Shown here one piece after another: positions 7,051 to 14,674 of a stretch of DNA of 31,095 nt. Below the pieces are notes generated by a model. It saw only the letters and a program-made list of their open reading frames with translations. It made no database searches and was not told the origin of the DNA. The stretch is from CAZFQG01 sp964520785. Its GTDB lineage: Bacteria > Planctomycetota > Planctomycetia > Pirellulales > Thermoguttaceae. Both the position numbers and the translations under genes were made by a program. Where the stretch lies: assembly GCA_964520785.1 (NCBI GenBank), contig CAZFQG010000060.1, positions 1-31,095 of the forward strand, given 5' to 3'. How positions within the stretch are numbered: the stretch's first letter is position 1; every line of letters begins with the position of its first letter.

Positions 7051-8796
7051 TCACTTCTTCTCCTCCCCTCGCGCCTTCTCTTTCCGATTTCTCGTAGTGG
7101 AACCGGAGGCGGTCTCGTCGACGCGGCCGAAGCAAGTTAGACAAATGTCGTCACTCTGCGTCTGGTTTCCGGCGAAGCGTTTGACGTCGTCGATAATCCG
7201 CCACCCGAGTTTCGTGGCGCCGGTGGAGCCGATCCGCAGGATCTCCTGCAGGCGGCTCTTGTCGTAGAGCGCCCCCTCGGAATTCATCGCCTCGGTGATC
7301 CCGTCCGAGAACAGCACGAGGTGATCGCCCACGGCGAGCGCGACGCGGTGCTCCTCGTATTCCGCGTCCTCGGTCACACCCAGGGGAAGCCCGCCGTCGT
7401 CCAGGCTCAGCACGTCCCGCACCCCCCGTTCATTGCGGAGAATGGGAGACATATGCCCCGCGTTCGTCAGCACCACTTCATGCTTCTCGGGATCCAAGAC
7501 GGCCAAAACCATCGTGATGAATTGGCTCTCCCAGCGGCTCTCGCAGAAAACGCGGTTGAGCCGCCGCATCACCTCGGCGGGTTCGCGCAACCCCGCGAGG
7601 CAATATCGAATCTCGGAATTCAGCTTCGCCACGAGCAGCGCCGCGGGAATCCCTTTTCCGGAGACGTCCGCCAAGACGACGGCCATCCGGCCGTCTTCCA
7701 GCGGAATGTAGTCGAAGTAGTCGCCGCCGAGGATGTTCGCGGGCTGATAATAGTCGAAAAACGAATACCCCTCCAGCTCCGGCGGTCCGGCCGGCAGAAA
7801 CCCTTTTTGGATATCGTGCGCCACCTTGAGTTGCAGTTCGAGCGCTCGCTCGCGCATGACCACCTCGCGGAATTGCGCGTTCTCGATGGCGATGGCGATC
7901 TGGCAGGCGACTCCGGCCAACAGCTCAAGGTCGCCGTCGGAGAAACGATTGTACGGATTCAGAGCGTCGATTTGAATGACACCCAACGGCGATGATTCCG
8001 GTCCGATCAACGGCGCGCACATCATCGAACGGATTTTCAGCTCCACGATGCTGTCGGAAACCGGCAGGCCGGGGTCCGACGAGGCATCGGCCGAGAGGAT
8101 CGCCTCGCCGGTTTGCATGACCTCGTCAATCACCGTCCGTGTCAGACGGACCATTTCGCTGTCCTCTTCGCGGCGGTGGCGGATCGCCTTGGGGACGAGC
8201 TTGCCGCTCTCGCGGTCGCGCAGGACGACCATCCCGCGGTCCGCCTGGGGAAAGATGCCGAAGAGGCTCTCGATGATCTTCGGAAGGACCTCCGCCTCCG
8301 TCATCGCCCTGCCCAAGCTTCGGCTGATCTCCATGAGCGCCCGGAGCTTTTCCTCCGGCCGGATTCCCGGAGTGAGGTCCGCATATCCGGCGGAGACGTT
8401 GACCTTCTTCATGATGGTCGATCCGGCCGGCCGGTCGTCGATGATGACTTGGGAATCCACCCCCATCTTCGTGGGGGACTCTTGTCCCTCCATGGCGAAC
8501 GGTTCCGACTCGAAAACGAAGACCAGCTTGCACATCTTGACGATGTCCCCCTCCACGAGGCGGTGAGGAACGTGCGGCTCCAGTCGCCGTGAATTGACGA
8601 AAGTACCGTTGCGACTGCCCAGGTCCTCAATCGAATAGACCTCCCCGTCGTGGTGAACCGTCACATGCTTGCGACTGATGTCCACCGGATCGAGCATGAT
8701 ATCGCACTCCGGATTGCGACCAAGCGTCGTCTTTTTTCGGGTGACGTTGAAGAAGGTATTCGGTTCAGCGCCTTCAAGGATTCGTAAAACGGCCAT
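7051..8796 (-). CDS. FHA-GAF-PP2C (RsbU/SpoIIE-type) serine phosphatase
   Basis: The 581-aa product joins three signalling domains. An FHA domain at about residues 20-100 has the phosphothreonine-binding set G26-R27, S41-R42-K43-H44 and N63-G64. A GAF sensor domain spans about 145-315. A PPM-type SpoIIE/RsbU phosphatase domain spans about 355-565, with GGDYFDYIP, LADVSGKGIPAALL, LFSDGITEAMN and QSDDICL supplying the metal-binding aspartates. Such proteins typically dephosphorylate anti-sigma-factor antagonists in partner-switching; no anti-sigma or STAS gene is next to it here, so its target is unknown. The tail is short and very basic/acidic. The ATG at 8796 begins right at the FHA strand; the ribosome binding site is weak. 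Confidence 0.92.
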   Translation of the reverse strand: MAVLRILEGAEPNTFFNVTRKKTTLGRNPECDIMLDPVDISRKHVTVHHDGEVYSIEDLGSRNGTFVNSRRLEPHVPHRLVEGDIVKMCKLVFVFESEPFAMEGQESPTKMGVDSQVIIDDRPAGSTIMKKVNVSAGYADLTPGIRPEEKLRALMEISRSLGRAMTEAEVLPKIIESLFGIFPQADRGMVVLRDRESGKLVPKAIRHRREEDSEMVRLTRTVIDEVMQTGEAILSADASSDPGLPVSDSIVELKIRSMMCAPLIGPESSPLGVIQIDALNPYNRFSDGDLELLAGVACQIAIAIENAQFREVVMRERALELQLKVAHDIQKGFLPAGPPELEGYSFFDYYQPANILGGDYFDYIPLEDGRMAVVLADVSGKGIPAALLVAKLNSEIRYCLAGLREPAEVMRRLNRVFCESRWESQFITMVLAVLDPEKHEVVLTNAGHMSPILRNERGVRDVLSLDDGGLPLGVTEDAEYEEHRVALAVGDHLVLFSDGITEAMNSEGALYDKSRLQEILRIGSTGATKLGWRIIDDVKRFAGNQTQSDDICLTCFGRVDETASGSTTRNRKEKARGEEKK

Positions 8797-9127
8797 TTTA
8801 ATATAGACGTTCCTGTATGGACGCAGGGGCCCTGGTGATTCGCGCCCCCTTCCGCGAAATTGTGCCGAAAACCGGCTATTCAGGCGAGTGGACGCCGTGA
8901 GCGTCGGCGCACTCGAGCGACGGTTCCTAAGCCGGACGGGATCGACGATCGTCCCCTTTTATACCCGATAGATACGCGGACGCAAGCGGGTAGAAGAAGG
9001 GCTCTTGGCCACTCCGCGGAGGAGCCACTCGGATCAGGGCATTCGGATCTCCGAATGAACGGCGGGGCAGCACGGAAATAAACACCACTTCCGGCGGGTT
9101 TCGATATACTTTTGGCTTGCTTTTCAC
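8797..9127. other. Intergenic region with several palindromes
   Basis: No gene is supported. The stretch separates the phosphatase start from the stop of the CNNM gene. It contains CTCCGCGGAG (9012-9021), flanked by GGCTC/GAGCC arms at 9000-9026, and a near-perfect palindrome at 9040-9057 (CATTCGGA, two bases, TCCGAATG). These could be terminators for the minus-strand CNNM transcript or operator sites. I found no convincing promoter for the phosphatase. Confidence 0.45.
9040..9057. repeat. 18-base inverted repeat downstream of the CNNM operon
   Basis: CATTCGGA-tc-TCCGAATG is an 8+2+8 inverted repeat located about 70 bases after the minus-strand CNNM stop. No T run follows it on the minus strand, so a protein-binding role is as likely as a terminator. 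Confidence 0.45.
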
Positions 9128-10093
9128 CTATCCGAAACGGAACAGATGCGTTCGGAGCCGTTCCATTGTTATAACGCCGGTGGGACATCCCTTCTTGTCG
9201 ACGACGCCGAGCAGTTCGGTTTGCGCATTGCGGATGCTGGAAAGAACGGCGAGCAGAGGCGCCTCCGGGGGAACGGTAGGGAGCGGCCGAACGAGTTCTT
9301 CCCAAGGACGATCCAAGACGCTTACTTCGACCAGAGCAACGCATCCGTCGATTCGCCCCTCCCGATTCTCCACCGGGAGGACCGGCATCCGGTACCGCCG
9401 CGCGAGGCGGAGAATGTCTCCTCGGCTCATCTCGAGCCGGGCGAGGGGAATATCGCGCAACGGGACGGCGAGCCGTTCGGCCGTGGTCTTCTCCTTGCTG
9501 AAAAACGCGTGCGCCAGGGCCTGCTGCGAAGCGTACAGGATGCCCGCTTCGCGACCTTCTTCGAGGATGCGCTGGAGTTCGCGCCGGGCCAAGCGGAGCC
9601 GGATTCGCTCGGGGGATTCCCCCGTTAGCTTCGCCAATCCCCGGTTGAAGGCCCAGAGGGCGAAACTTACGGGGGCGAAAAGGACCAGAAAGAAGAAAAA
9701 CAGCGCCGCGCCGCGCCGCAACAGGCGGTTTGGCGCGCCGAGGTAAAGCTGCTTGGGGAGCAGTTCCCCATAGACGAACAGGAACGGCGCCAAGACGAGC
9801 GGGGCGATTAGTTCCGAGACATGACCGCCACCGATCCAATTTTGCACCGCCATCACGACGGCCAGCGACGTCATGTAGTTCGCCACGTTGTTCCCCACGA
9901 GGGTCGTGGCGACGAACCAGGATGGATGGTTTACCAGGTGCAAGAGCCGTCTTGCGACGCGGTCGCCGTCAAGCGCCTCGAGCATCAATCGCGAGCGCGT
10001 TACCCGGTAGAACCCGATTTCCGATCCGCTGAAAAACGCGCTGAGGAAGAGTCCGACGGCGCCGAGGAGGAGGATTCCGAAAAAATCGGCCAT
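9128..10093 (-). CDS. CNNM/DUF21-CBS membrane protein lacking the CorC_HlyC domain
   Basis: The 321-aa product has an N-terminal CNNM (DUF21) transmembrane domain with hydrophobic segments near residues 4-24, 55-80, 90-110 and 125-150, the motif SGSE at 22-25, and GNNVANYMTS. Next come a basic helical linker and a degenerate CBS pair (about 190-315). It stops there, without the C-terminal transporter-associated domain found in the upstream paralogue. CNNM/CorC proteins are linked to magnesium (or other divalent cation) export. The ATG at 10093 shares its A with the TGA of the upstream gene (TGATG), a sign of coupling; an earlier TTG at 10096 is less likely. It is probably the last gene of the floA operon. 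Confidence 0.88.
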   Translation of the reverse strand: MADFFGILLLGAVGLFLSAFFSGSEIGFYRVTRSRLMLEALDGDRVARRLLHLVNHPSWFVATTLVGNNVANYMTSLAVVMAVQNWIGGGHVSELIAPLVLAPFLFVYGELLPKQLYLGAPNRLLRRGAALFFFFLVLFAPVSFALWAFNRGLAKLTGESPERIRLRLARRELQRILEEGREAGILYASQQALAHAFFSKEKTTAERLAVPLRDIPLARLEMSRGDILRLARRYRMPVLPVENREGRIDGCVALVEVSVLDRPWEELVRPLPTVPPEAPLLAVLSSIRNAQTELLGVVDKKGCPTGVITMERLRTHLFRFG

Positions 10094-11364
10094 CAAGCAT
10101 CCTCCTTACCGGGTTCGACGAGGGTCATTTCGGCCAGGAGAACCCCCTGCGCCGGAACCTCCAAGACGGTAAATCGAAAGGGTCCCCACCGGCAGACGTC
10201 CCCTTCCTTAGGAAGGCGTTCGAGAACTTCCTGGACGATGCCGGCGACCGTGACGCTTTCGCAACCGGGGAGCGCGACGCGAAACCGGCGAGCCAGTCGT
10301 CGGAGACTGGTCATTCCGGTGACCCGGTAGACCCCGGGGGCCGTTTCGACGATGGACACCCGTTTCAGGACCCGTTCCGCCCTACCGGCGCCGTGACCGA
10401 AGACGGCGTCGAGGATGTCGTCGAACGTAACGATGCCGACGGTTTCTCCATACTCGTTGATTACCGCGGCCACCTGGCGGTCGCGGCGGTGCATCATTTC
10501 GAGCGTGGCCGCCACCGTCGTACACCAAGGGACGTACATCACCGGTTGAGCATGATACTCCAGATGCGTCTCCGGGAGGCTGGAGAGCTTTCTCAGGGCG
10601 ACCGCGGCAGCCGGTTCGTCGCTGTCCGGCTCGGTCACGAGCAGATAGCCGCTCTCGGGAACCGACTGCTCCAGGTCGGCCGGCGAGACCGGCGGATGGA
10701 AGAACCGCAGCCGGGTTCTGGGACGCATGAATTCCTCGACCGGCATGTCCGAAAGCCCGACGATGTTCTGAAGAATCCGTTGCTCCCGCTTTACCAGCGC
10801 CGCGTCGGTCGTGGAGAGTTCGACCGCTTTCTCCAAATCGCCGACGCGAAGATACGGCTCCGGCTCGAACCGGGGAAAGAAGACGCGGATCGAAGCCTCC
10901 TTGGCGGCCAAGAGTAGAGGCTTGGCCGGCTCGATCAATCGGACGGCGAACGACACCGGAATCGCCAAGATCGGGGCGAAGAACCGCGGGGCCAGCACGC
11001 CACAGCTCTTCGGCAGCATTTCGCTGAAAACAATGATCGCCAGAAGAGCGAAGACGGCGAAGGCGGCCGACTCGCCGGTCTCGCCGCTTTGCTCCAGCCG
11101 CAGGCTTACGATCGAGGTAATCGTGAAATAGGCCAGGTTGACCAGGAGATTCCAGAAAAGAACGGCGCTGAGGAGCCGATCCGGTTCCTGCAACAACGCG
11201 ACGACGGCCCGCTGAGCCGGATTCCCCCTGGACATCCGGGCCAGGTCTCGGCGCGACAGGGAGAACAGAGCCGCTTCGCTGGCCGAGAACACACCGGAGC
11301 AAAGCGCCAGCAGAAGCATCGCCGGGAGCCAACGCAGAACCCAGAACGGAAACGTCAGGTCCAT
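10093..11364 (-). CDS. CNNM/CorC-family membrane protein with CBS pair and CorC_HlyC domain
   Basis: The 423-aa product has the full architecture of the HlyC/CorC (CNNM) family: a DUF21 membrane domain (SASE at 27-30; hydrophobic segments near 8-28, 60-82, 98-118 and 125-147), a CBS pair (about 195-320, with VAAVINEYGETVGIVTFDDIL) and the C-terminal transporter-associated domain (about 335-420). The usual LGNxLVN stretch of the second helix reads LFWNLLVN, so the glycine is replaced. A role in divalent cation transport is inferred from the family. The ATG at 11364 lacks a near ribosome binding site; AGGAGG lies about 28 bases upstream. It follows floA by 45 bases and precedes a shorter paralogue with a one-base overlap. 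Confidence 0.9.
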   Translation of the reverse strand: MDLTFPFWVLRWLPAMLLLALCSGVFSASEAALFSLSRRDLARMSRGNPAQRAVVALLQEPDRLLSAVLFWNLLVNLAYFTITSIVSLRLEQSGETGESAAFAVFALLAIIVFSEMLPKSCGVLAPRFFAPILAIPVSFAVRLIEPAKPLLLAAKEASIRVFFPRFEPEPYLRVGDLEKAVELSTTDAALVKREQRILQNIVGLSDMPVEEFMRPRTRLRFFHPPVSPADLEQSVPESGYLLVTEPDSDEPAAAVALRKLSSLPETHLEYHAQPVMYVPWCTTVAATLEMMHRRDRQVAAVINEYGETVGIVTFDDILDAVFGHGAGRAERVLKRVSIVETAPGVYRVTGMTSLRRLARRFRVALPGCESVTVAGIVQEVLERLPKEGDVCRWGPFRFTVLEVPAQGVLLAEMTLVEPGKEDA

Positions 11365-11409
11365 CGCAAGTGGAAAGGAAAAGGCACGGCATCCTCCTCG
11401 AACAAAGTC

Positions 11410-12402
11410 CTAAGCGCGCGATTTCATCCCTTCGAGGTTGCCTTCCCGGAACGCCGAAGCCATCGCCTTGGGAACCTCCGCCTCAGCCAGGGTGACCAGC
11501 GCGCGGTTCCTCGCGACGGCCGCCTTCATCTCCTGCTCGCGGGCAGCGGCCATGGCACGGCGTTCTTCCGCCTTGGCCTGCGCGACGCGCGTGTCGGCCT
11601 CGGCCTGGTCCGCCTGAAGCCGCGCACCGATGTTCTGACCGACGTCGATGTCGGCGATGTCGATCGAGACGATCTCGAACGCGGTCTGGGCGTCCAAGCC
11701 CCGCGCCAAAACCGCCTTGGAGACCATTTCCGGGTTCTCCATGACGTCGAAGTGCGTATTGGCCGAGCCGATCGCGGTAATGATCCCCTCACCGACCCGC
11801 GCGATGATCGTATCTTCCGTCGCTCCACCGATGAGCCGTTCAATGTTGGTCCGAACGGTAACTCGGGCGCGAACCTTCAGTTCAACGCCGTTCTTCGCAA
11901 TGGCCGAAAGGGTCGATCTCTGCGACCGCCGCGGGTCGGGGCAGTCGATCACCTTGGGATAGACGCTGGTCTGAACGGCTTCGAGGACGTCTCGGCCGGC
12001 AAGGTCGATCGCACAGGCGCGGTCGAAGTCCAGATCGATCGCGGCGCGGTGCGACGCGATAATGGCGTTGATCACGTTCGGAACGTTTCCTCCGGCGAGG
12101 GCGTGCGCCTCGAGCCGACGCGTCGTAATACCGGTCTCGCGCTCCGTTCCGATGCCGGCTTGAATTGTCATGATCTTCGCCTGGACGATCACGCGGCTGT
12201 CCACCTGGCGGAAGGTCATCCCGACGAGGCTCATCAGACTTACGTTCGCGCCCGCCATATATGCCTGGAACCATACGTTCCCGTATTTGTAAAGTATGGC
12301 GACGAGCACGATCGCCAAAAAGAACAACAGCCCCAAACCGAGGATCACGAAAAGTCCGTTCCCCTCATCCTGGGCAAGCAGTATCGGAATGCCGTGCAAC
12401 AT
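11410..12402 (-). CDS. floA: Flotillin-like membrane microdomain protein FloA
   Basis: The 330-aa product is the bacterial flotillin FloA (YqfA type), an SPFH protein that scaffolds ordered membrane microdomains. A single hydrophobic segment (about 16-38, GLGLLFFLAIVLVAIL) anchors it. The SPFH core contains NVSLMSLVGMTFRQVDSR, the VKVRARVTVRTNIE-like strand, and the GARLQADQAEADTRVAQAKA stretch leading into an Ala/Glu-rich coiled-coil tail. Length matches the family. The frame is open up to 12711, but the ATG at 12402 gives the conserved start and has GAGGG five bases upstream. No nfeD gene, the common floA partner, lies beside it. Two CNNM-type genes follow it. Confidence 0.95.
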   Translation of the reverse strand: MLHGIPILLAQDEGNGLFVILGLGLLFFLAIVLVAILYKYGNVWFQAYMAGANVSLMSLVGMTFRQVDSRVIVQAKIMTIQAGIGTERETGITTRRLEAHALAGGNVPNVINAIIASHRAAIDLDFDRACAIDLAGRDVLEAVQTSVYPKVIDCPDPRRSQRSTLSAIAKNGVELKVRARVTVRTNIERLIGGATEDTIIARVGEGIITAIGSANTHFDVMENPEMVSKAVLARGLDAQTAFEIVSIDIADIDVGQNIGARLQADQAEADTRVAQAKAEERRAMAAAREQEMKAAVARNRALVTLAEAEVPKAMASAFREGNLEGMKSRA

Positions 12403-12781
12403 AGCGCCCTCGCGTTTCCTTTCCGGAAAGTAGATGAAGAATCTGCCGTATTGTAGCCTACAAAAGGGGGAGCGGAAAGCCTCGGTTTGGCCGTTTCGCG
12501 TTGAAACCCTCCCCGTTGCCGGAATTCGCGTAACGGAGAAGTTCAGGGAAATCGTCCCCGACACCTCCCTCGCGACACCGGGCCCATGGAAGCCCCTCAG
12601 ATTAAGTAAATTGTCCCTCATTTGAGTCGGAGATCGGTGAGCGAGTCGCCGGATTTCCGTTCTGCCCCCTTCAATACCTTCAAAACGAACGGCCGCTCGA
12701 ACTGCGCGCATCCCAATCCCCCTCGGCGGGTCACAGAAGCGGTGATTCCCCGGGTAGCACGGCTCCAGATAGCGCGGTTTT
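12403..12781. other. Intergenic region upstream of floA
   Basis: No gene is supported. Apart from the floA promoter and its palindrome I see no recognisable structure in it. The open frame that extends floA upstream into this region has no conserved features. Confidence 0.5.
12450..12478 (-). promoter_or_regulatory. Candidate floA promoter overlapped by a palindrome
   Basis: On the minus strand TTTCCG, a 17-base spacer and TACAAT (plus-strand 12455-12450) form a plausible promoter with a leader of about 40 bases. The -10 box lies within TTGTAG-c-CTACAA (12451-12463), a 6+1+6 inverted repeat that could be an operator. Confidence 0.45.
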
Positions 12782-14221
12782 TCAGCTTACTTCATTTACA
12801 ATGAACGGTTCGCGGTATGATTCGCGCCGCAAGAGCCGATTTGCCTCCGTGGCACGAGGGCCGATAAATCGTTCCGAACGGGGGTCGAAACGAAGGGTCG
12901 GTCCCACGATCAACCGGGAAGAGGCGAATTCGATTTCCAGGTCCGCCAGATGCCCGAGCATCCGGTCGACGGTGGCCTTTGTTTCAGGGCTGAAATCGAC
13001 GGCGGCCTCGCGCAATCGATCCGCCCCGGGCGAACCGAGCAGATACGAGATATTTCCCTGCAAAGCGAGGCCGCCGGAGACGTGGCCGACCTCGACCGGG
13101 CAAGTCAGCTTTTCGGCGGAGCCGCTTCGGACGGCGTCAATGAAGTTCGTGGGATGAAGCACCCCTTCCTCCCCGTCGTAGCGTTCCGCCACCTTGCCGT
13201 CGCGGTCGCGAATCTCGACATGGTTGGCACCGAGGACGGTCGCGTCCTCGCATTCCGCGATGAACGCATGACTCTGCCCTTCGTATTTGCCGGCATCGCG
13301 CGATCCCGGCTTGGTGGGAAGATTGTGGACTTCCATAATCAGCGGAACCGGCCGGTAGTCGTAGTGGACGACCATCGTGTTTGGAGTCTCTCCCGCGTCG
13401 TTCCAGTAAAACCTTCCCCCCAGCGCGGTAACCGCCGGCGCCGGATCGTCCTGCCCGAGAGCCCAACGGGCCAAATCGAGCATGTGGGAACCATTGTTGG
13501 CCAATTCGCCGTTGCCGGTAGCCCACGTCCAATGCCAATCGTAGTGGAATTCGTCACGGTAGATCGGACTCATCGGCGCCGGTCCCGCCCAGAGGTTGTA
13601 ATCCACTTCCGGCGGAATCGGCAGCGCGACGGTGCGACTCCCGATCGATTCGCGGAAGCGTCGAGTGAGCGCGCGGACGCGGATGAGCCGTCCGAATTCC
13701 CCCGCGTGAATCCGCTGCATCGCCGCGTGCAGGTTCGGAAAGGATCGGCGATGGGTGCCGCACTGAACGATTCGCCCGTGTTTCTTCGCGGCACGGACCA
13801 TTTGCCGCGATTCCCAAAGGCCGTGCGCAAGCGGCTTCTCCGCATAGACGTGCTTGCCCGCCTCGCAAGCCCAGAGGGCGGTCAGGGCGTGCCAGTGGTT
13901 CGGCGTGGCGCTGACGACGGCGTCAACGGAATCGCTATCGAGGATACGCCGCATGTCCGTTTCGATGCTCGCGCAGGGGGTACCGGTAAGGTCCTCCGCT
14001 CGTTTCGCTCCTTCGGCGGCGCGCTTCGAATCGGGGTCGCATACGGAGACGATTCGCGTGCCCGGGATACGAGCGAACTGGGGCAACAATTGGCCGCCCC
14101 GCCAGCCCGCGCCGACGAGGGCGATCCGAACCGCTTCATTCGGACCGGATGCGCGCGAGCGCGACGTTAGAACCGCGGCCGCCGCCGCGGCGGCCATGAA
14201 ATCTCTTCGTGTCGTGGGCAT
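12782..14221 (-). CDS. Tat-exported Gfo/Idh/MocA family oxidoreductase
   Basis: The 479-aa product has a Tat signal (TTRRDFM at residues 3-9, followed by a run of alanines). The NAD-binding Rossmann motif GAGWRG is at 37-42, the family catalytic motif EKPLAHG has K129, and NNGSHMLDLARWALG carries the His-x2-Asp pair. A C-terminal segment RFDPxxERFIGxxATEANxL is typical of planctomycete members of this family. Such enzymes oxidise or isomerise sugars and inositols with NAD(P); exported forms are abundant in planctomycetes. The ATG at 14221 is preferred because it places the Tat motif correctly; upstream in-frame starts at 14257 and 14284 remain possible and no strong ribosome binding site decides. 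It is divergent from a rhamnosidase, which suggests a joint role in glycan breakdown. Confidence 0.92.
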   Translation of the reverse strand: MPTTRRDFMAAAAAAAVLTSRSRASGPNEAVRIALVGAGWRGGQLLPQFARIPGTRIVSVCDPDSKRAAEGAKRAEDLTGTPCASIETDMRRILDSDSVDAVVSATPNHWHALTALWACEAGKHVYAEKPLAHGLWESRQMVRAAKKHGRIVQCGTHRRSFPNLHAAMQRIHAGEFGRLIRVRALTRRFRESIGSRTVALPIPPEVDYNLWAGPAPMSPIYRDEFHYDWHWTWATGNGELANNGSHMLDLARWALGQDDPAPAVTALGGRFYWNDAGETPNTMVVHYDYRPVPLIMEVHNLPTKPGSRDAGKYEGQSHAFIAECEDATVLGANHVEIRDRDGKVAERYDGEEGVLHPTNFIDAVRSGSAEKLTCPVEVGHVSGGLALQGNISYLLGSPGADRLREAAVDFSPETKATVDRMLGHLADLEIEFASSRLIVGPTLRFDPRSERFIGPRATEANRLLRRESYREPFIVNEVS

Positions 14222-14403
14222 GATTGGAATTCTCGGTGTGATCGCGATCTCGTGCATGGGGGAAACCGCGGGAAGGCGAAACACGCCCGCGTTGCATGGC
14301 GGACCGCTTTACGAGGCGGGAAACGGACGAATGCGGTTGCTTGGGATTTCGAGGATCATTTCACCCACAACCGAATTCGGCGCGAAAATGGCTCTTCCCA
14401 TCC

Positions 14404-14431
14404 ATTGTAAGGGCCGCCGCTTCACCGTCAA
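14404..14431 (-). promoter_or_regulatory. Sigma-70 promoter for the Gfo/Idh/MocA gene
   Basis: Read on the minus strand: TTGACG (14431-14426), a 16-base spacer and TACAAT (14409-14404), a close sigma-70 match. The leader to the ATG at 14221 would be about 175 bases. Confidence 0.55.
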
Positions 14432-14556
14432 GACGGCGGTTCGAAGAACCCCTTGGCCGAAGTTTCCGGTGCTTGGAATCCGTGCCGACGATTGTGGCGA
14501 TTCAGCGCCTTGTTACCACACCGCCCTTGAGGAGAAGCGCATCGAGCGGGCGATAC

Positions 14557-14586
14557 TTGACGCACGAAGATCGCTTCGGCTACGAT
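14557..14586 (+). promoter_or_regulatory. Sigma-70 promoter for the rhamnosidase gene with hairpin in spacer
   Basis: TTGACG (14557-14562), an 18-base spacer and TACGAT (14581-14586). The spacer contains CGAAG-atcg-CTTCG, a 5+4+5 inverted repeat that could be a regulator site. The leader would be about 80 bases. Confidence 0.55.
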
Positions 14587-14674
14587 AGAGATCGCGCCGT
14601 CGCGGTTTCGGCGGATGCTTCAGGTTGTTTTCGATGCCCTTGAATGATGCCACTGGAACGAATCAGGTGCCGGT

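Larger units (their letters stand above)
14222..14674. other. Divergent regulatory region between the Gfo/Idh/MocA and rhamnosidase genes
   Basis: This non-coding stretch carries a strong candidate promoter on each strand, with about 125 bases between the two -35 boxes. It also carries a small hairpin CCGTC-aa-GACGG at the minus-strand -35 (about 14425-14436). The open frames here have no recognisable features. Confidence 0.6.

Noticed and set aside
8801..8806. TATATT box just before the FHA-GAF-PP2C start codon
   Set aside because: It lies only a few bases before the ATG, so the transcript would begin inside the start codon, and there is no -35 box.
8880..9839. Minus-strand 319-codon frame overlapping the second CNNM gene
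   Set aside because: It overlaps a clearly recognised membrane protein gene in another frame, and its product is Arg/Pro-rich and featureless.
11089..12456. Plus-strand 455-codon frame opposite floA and the first CNNM gene
   Set aside because: It spans two confidently assigned minus-strand genes and has no conserved domain pattern.
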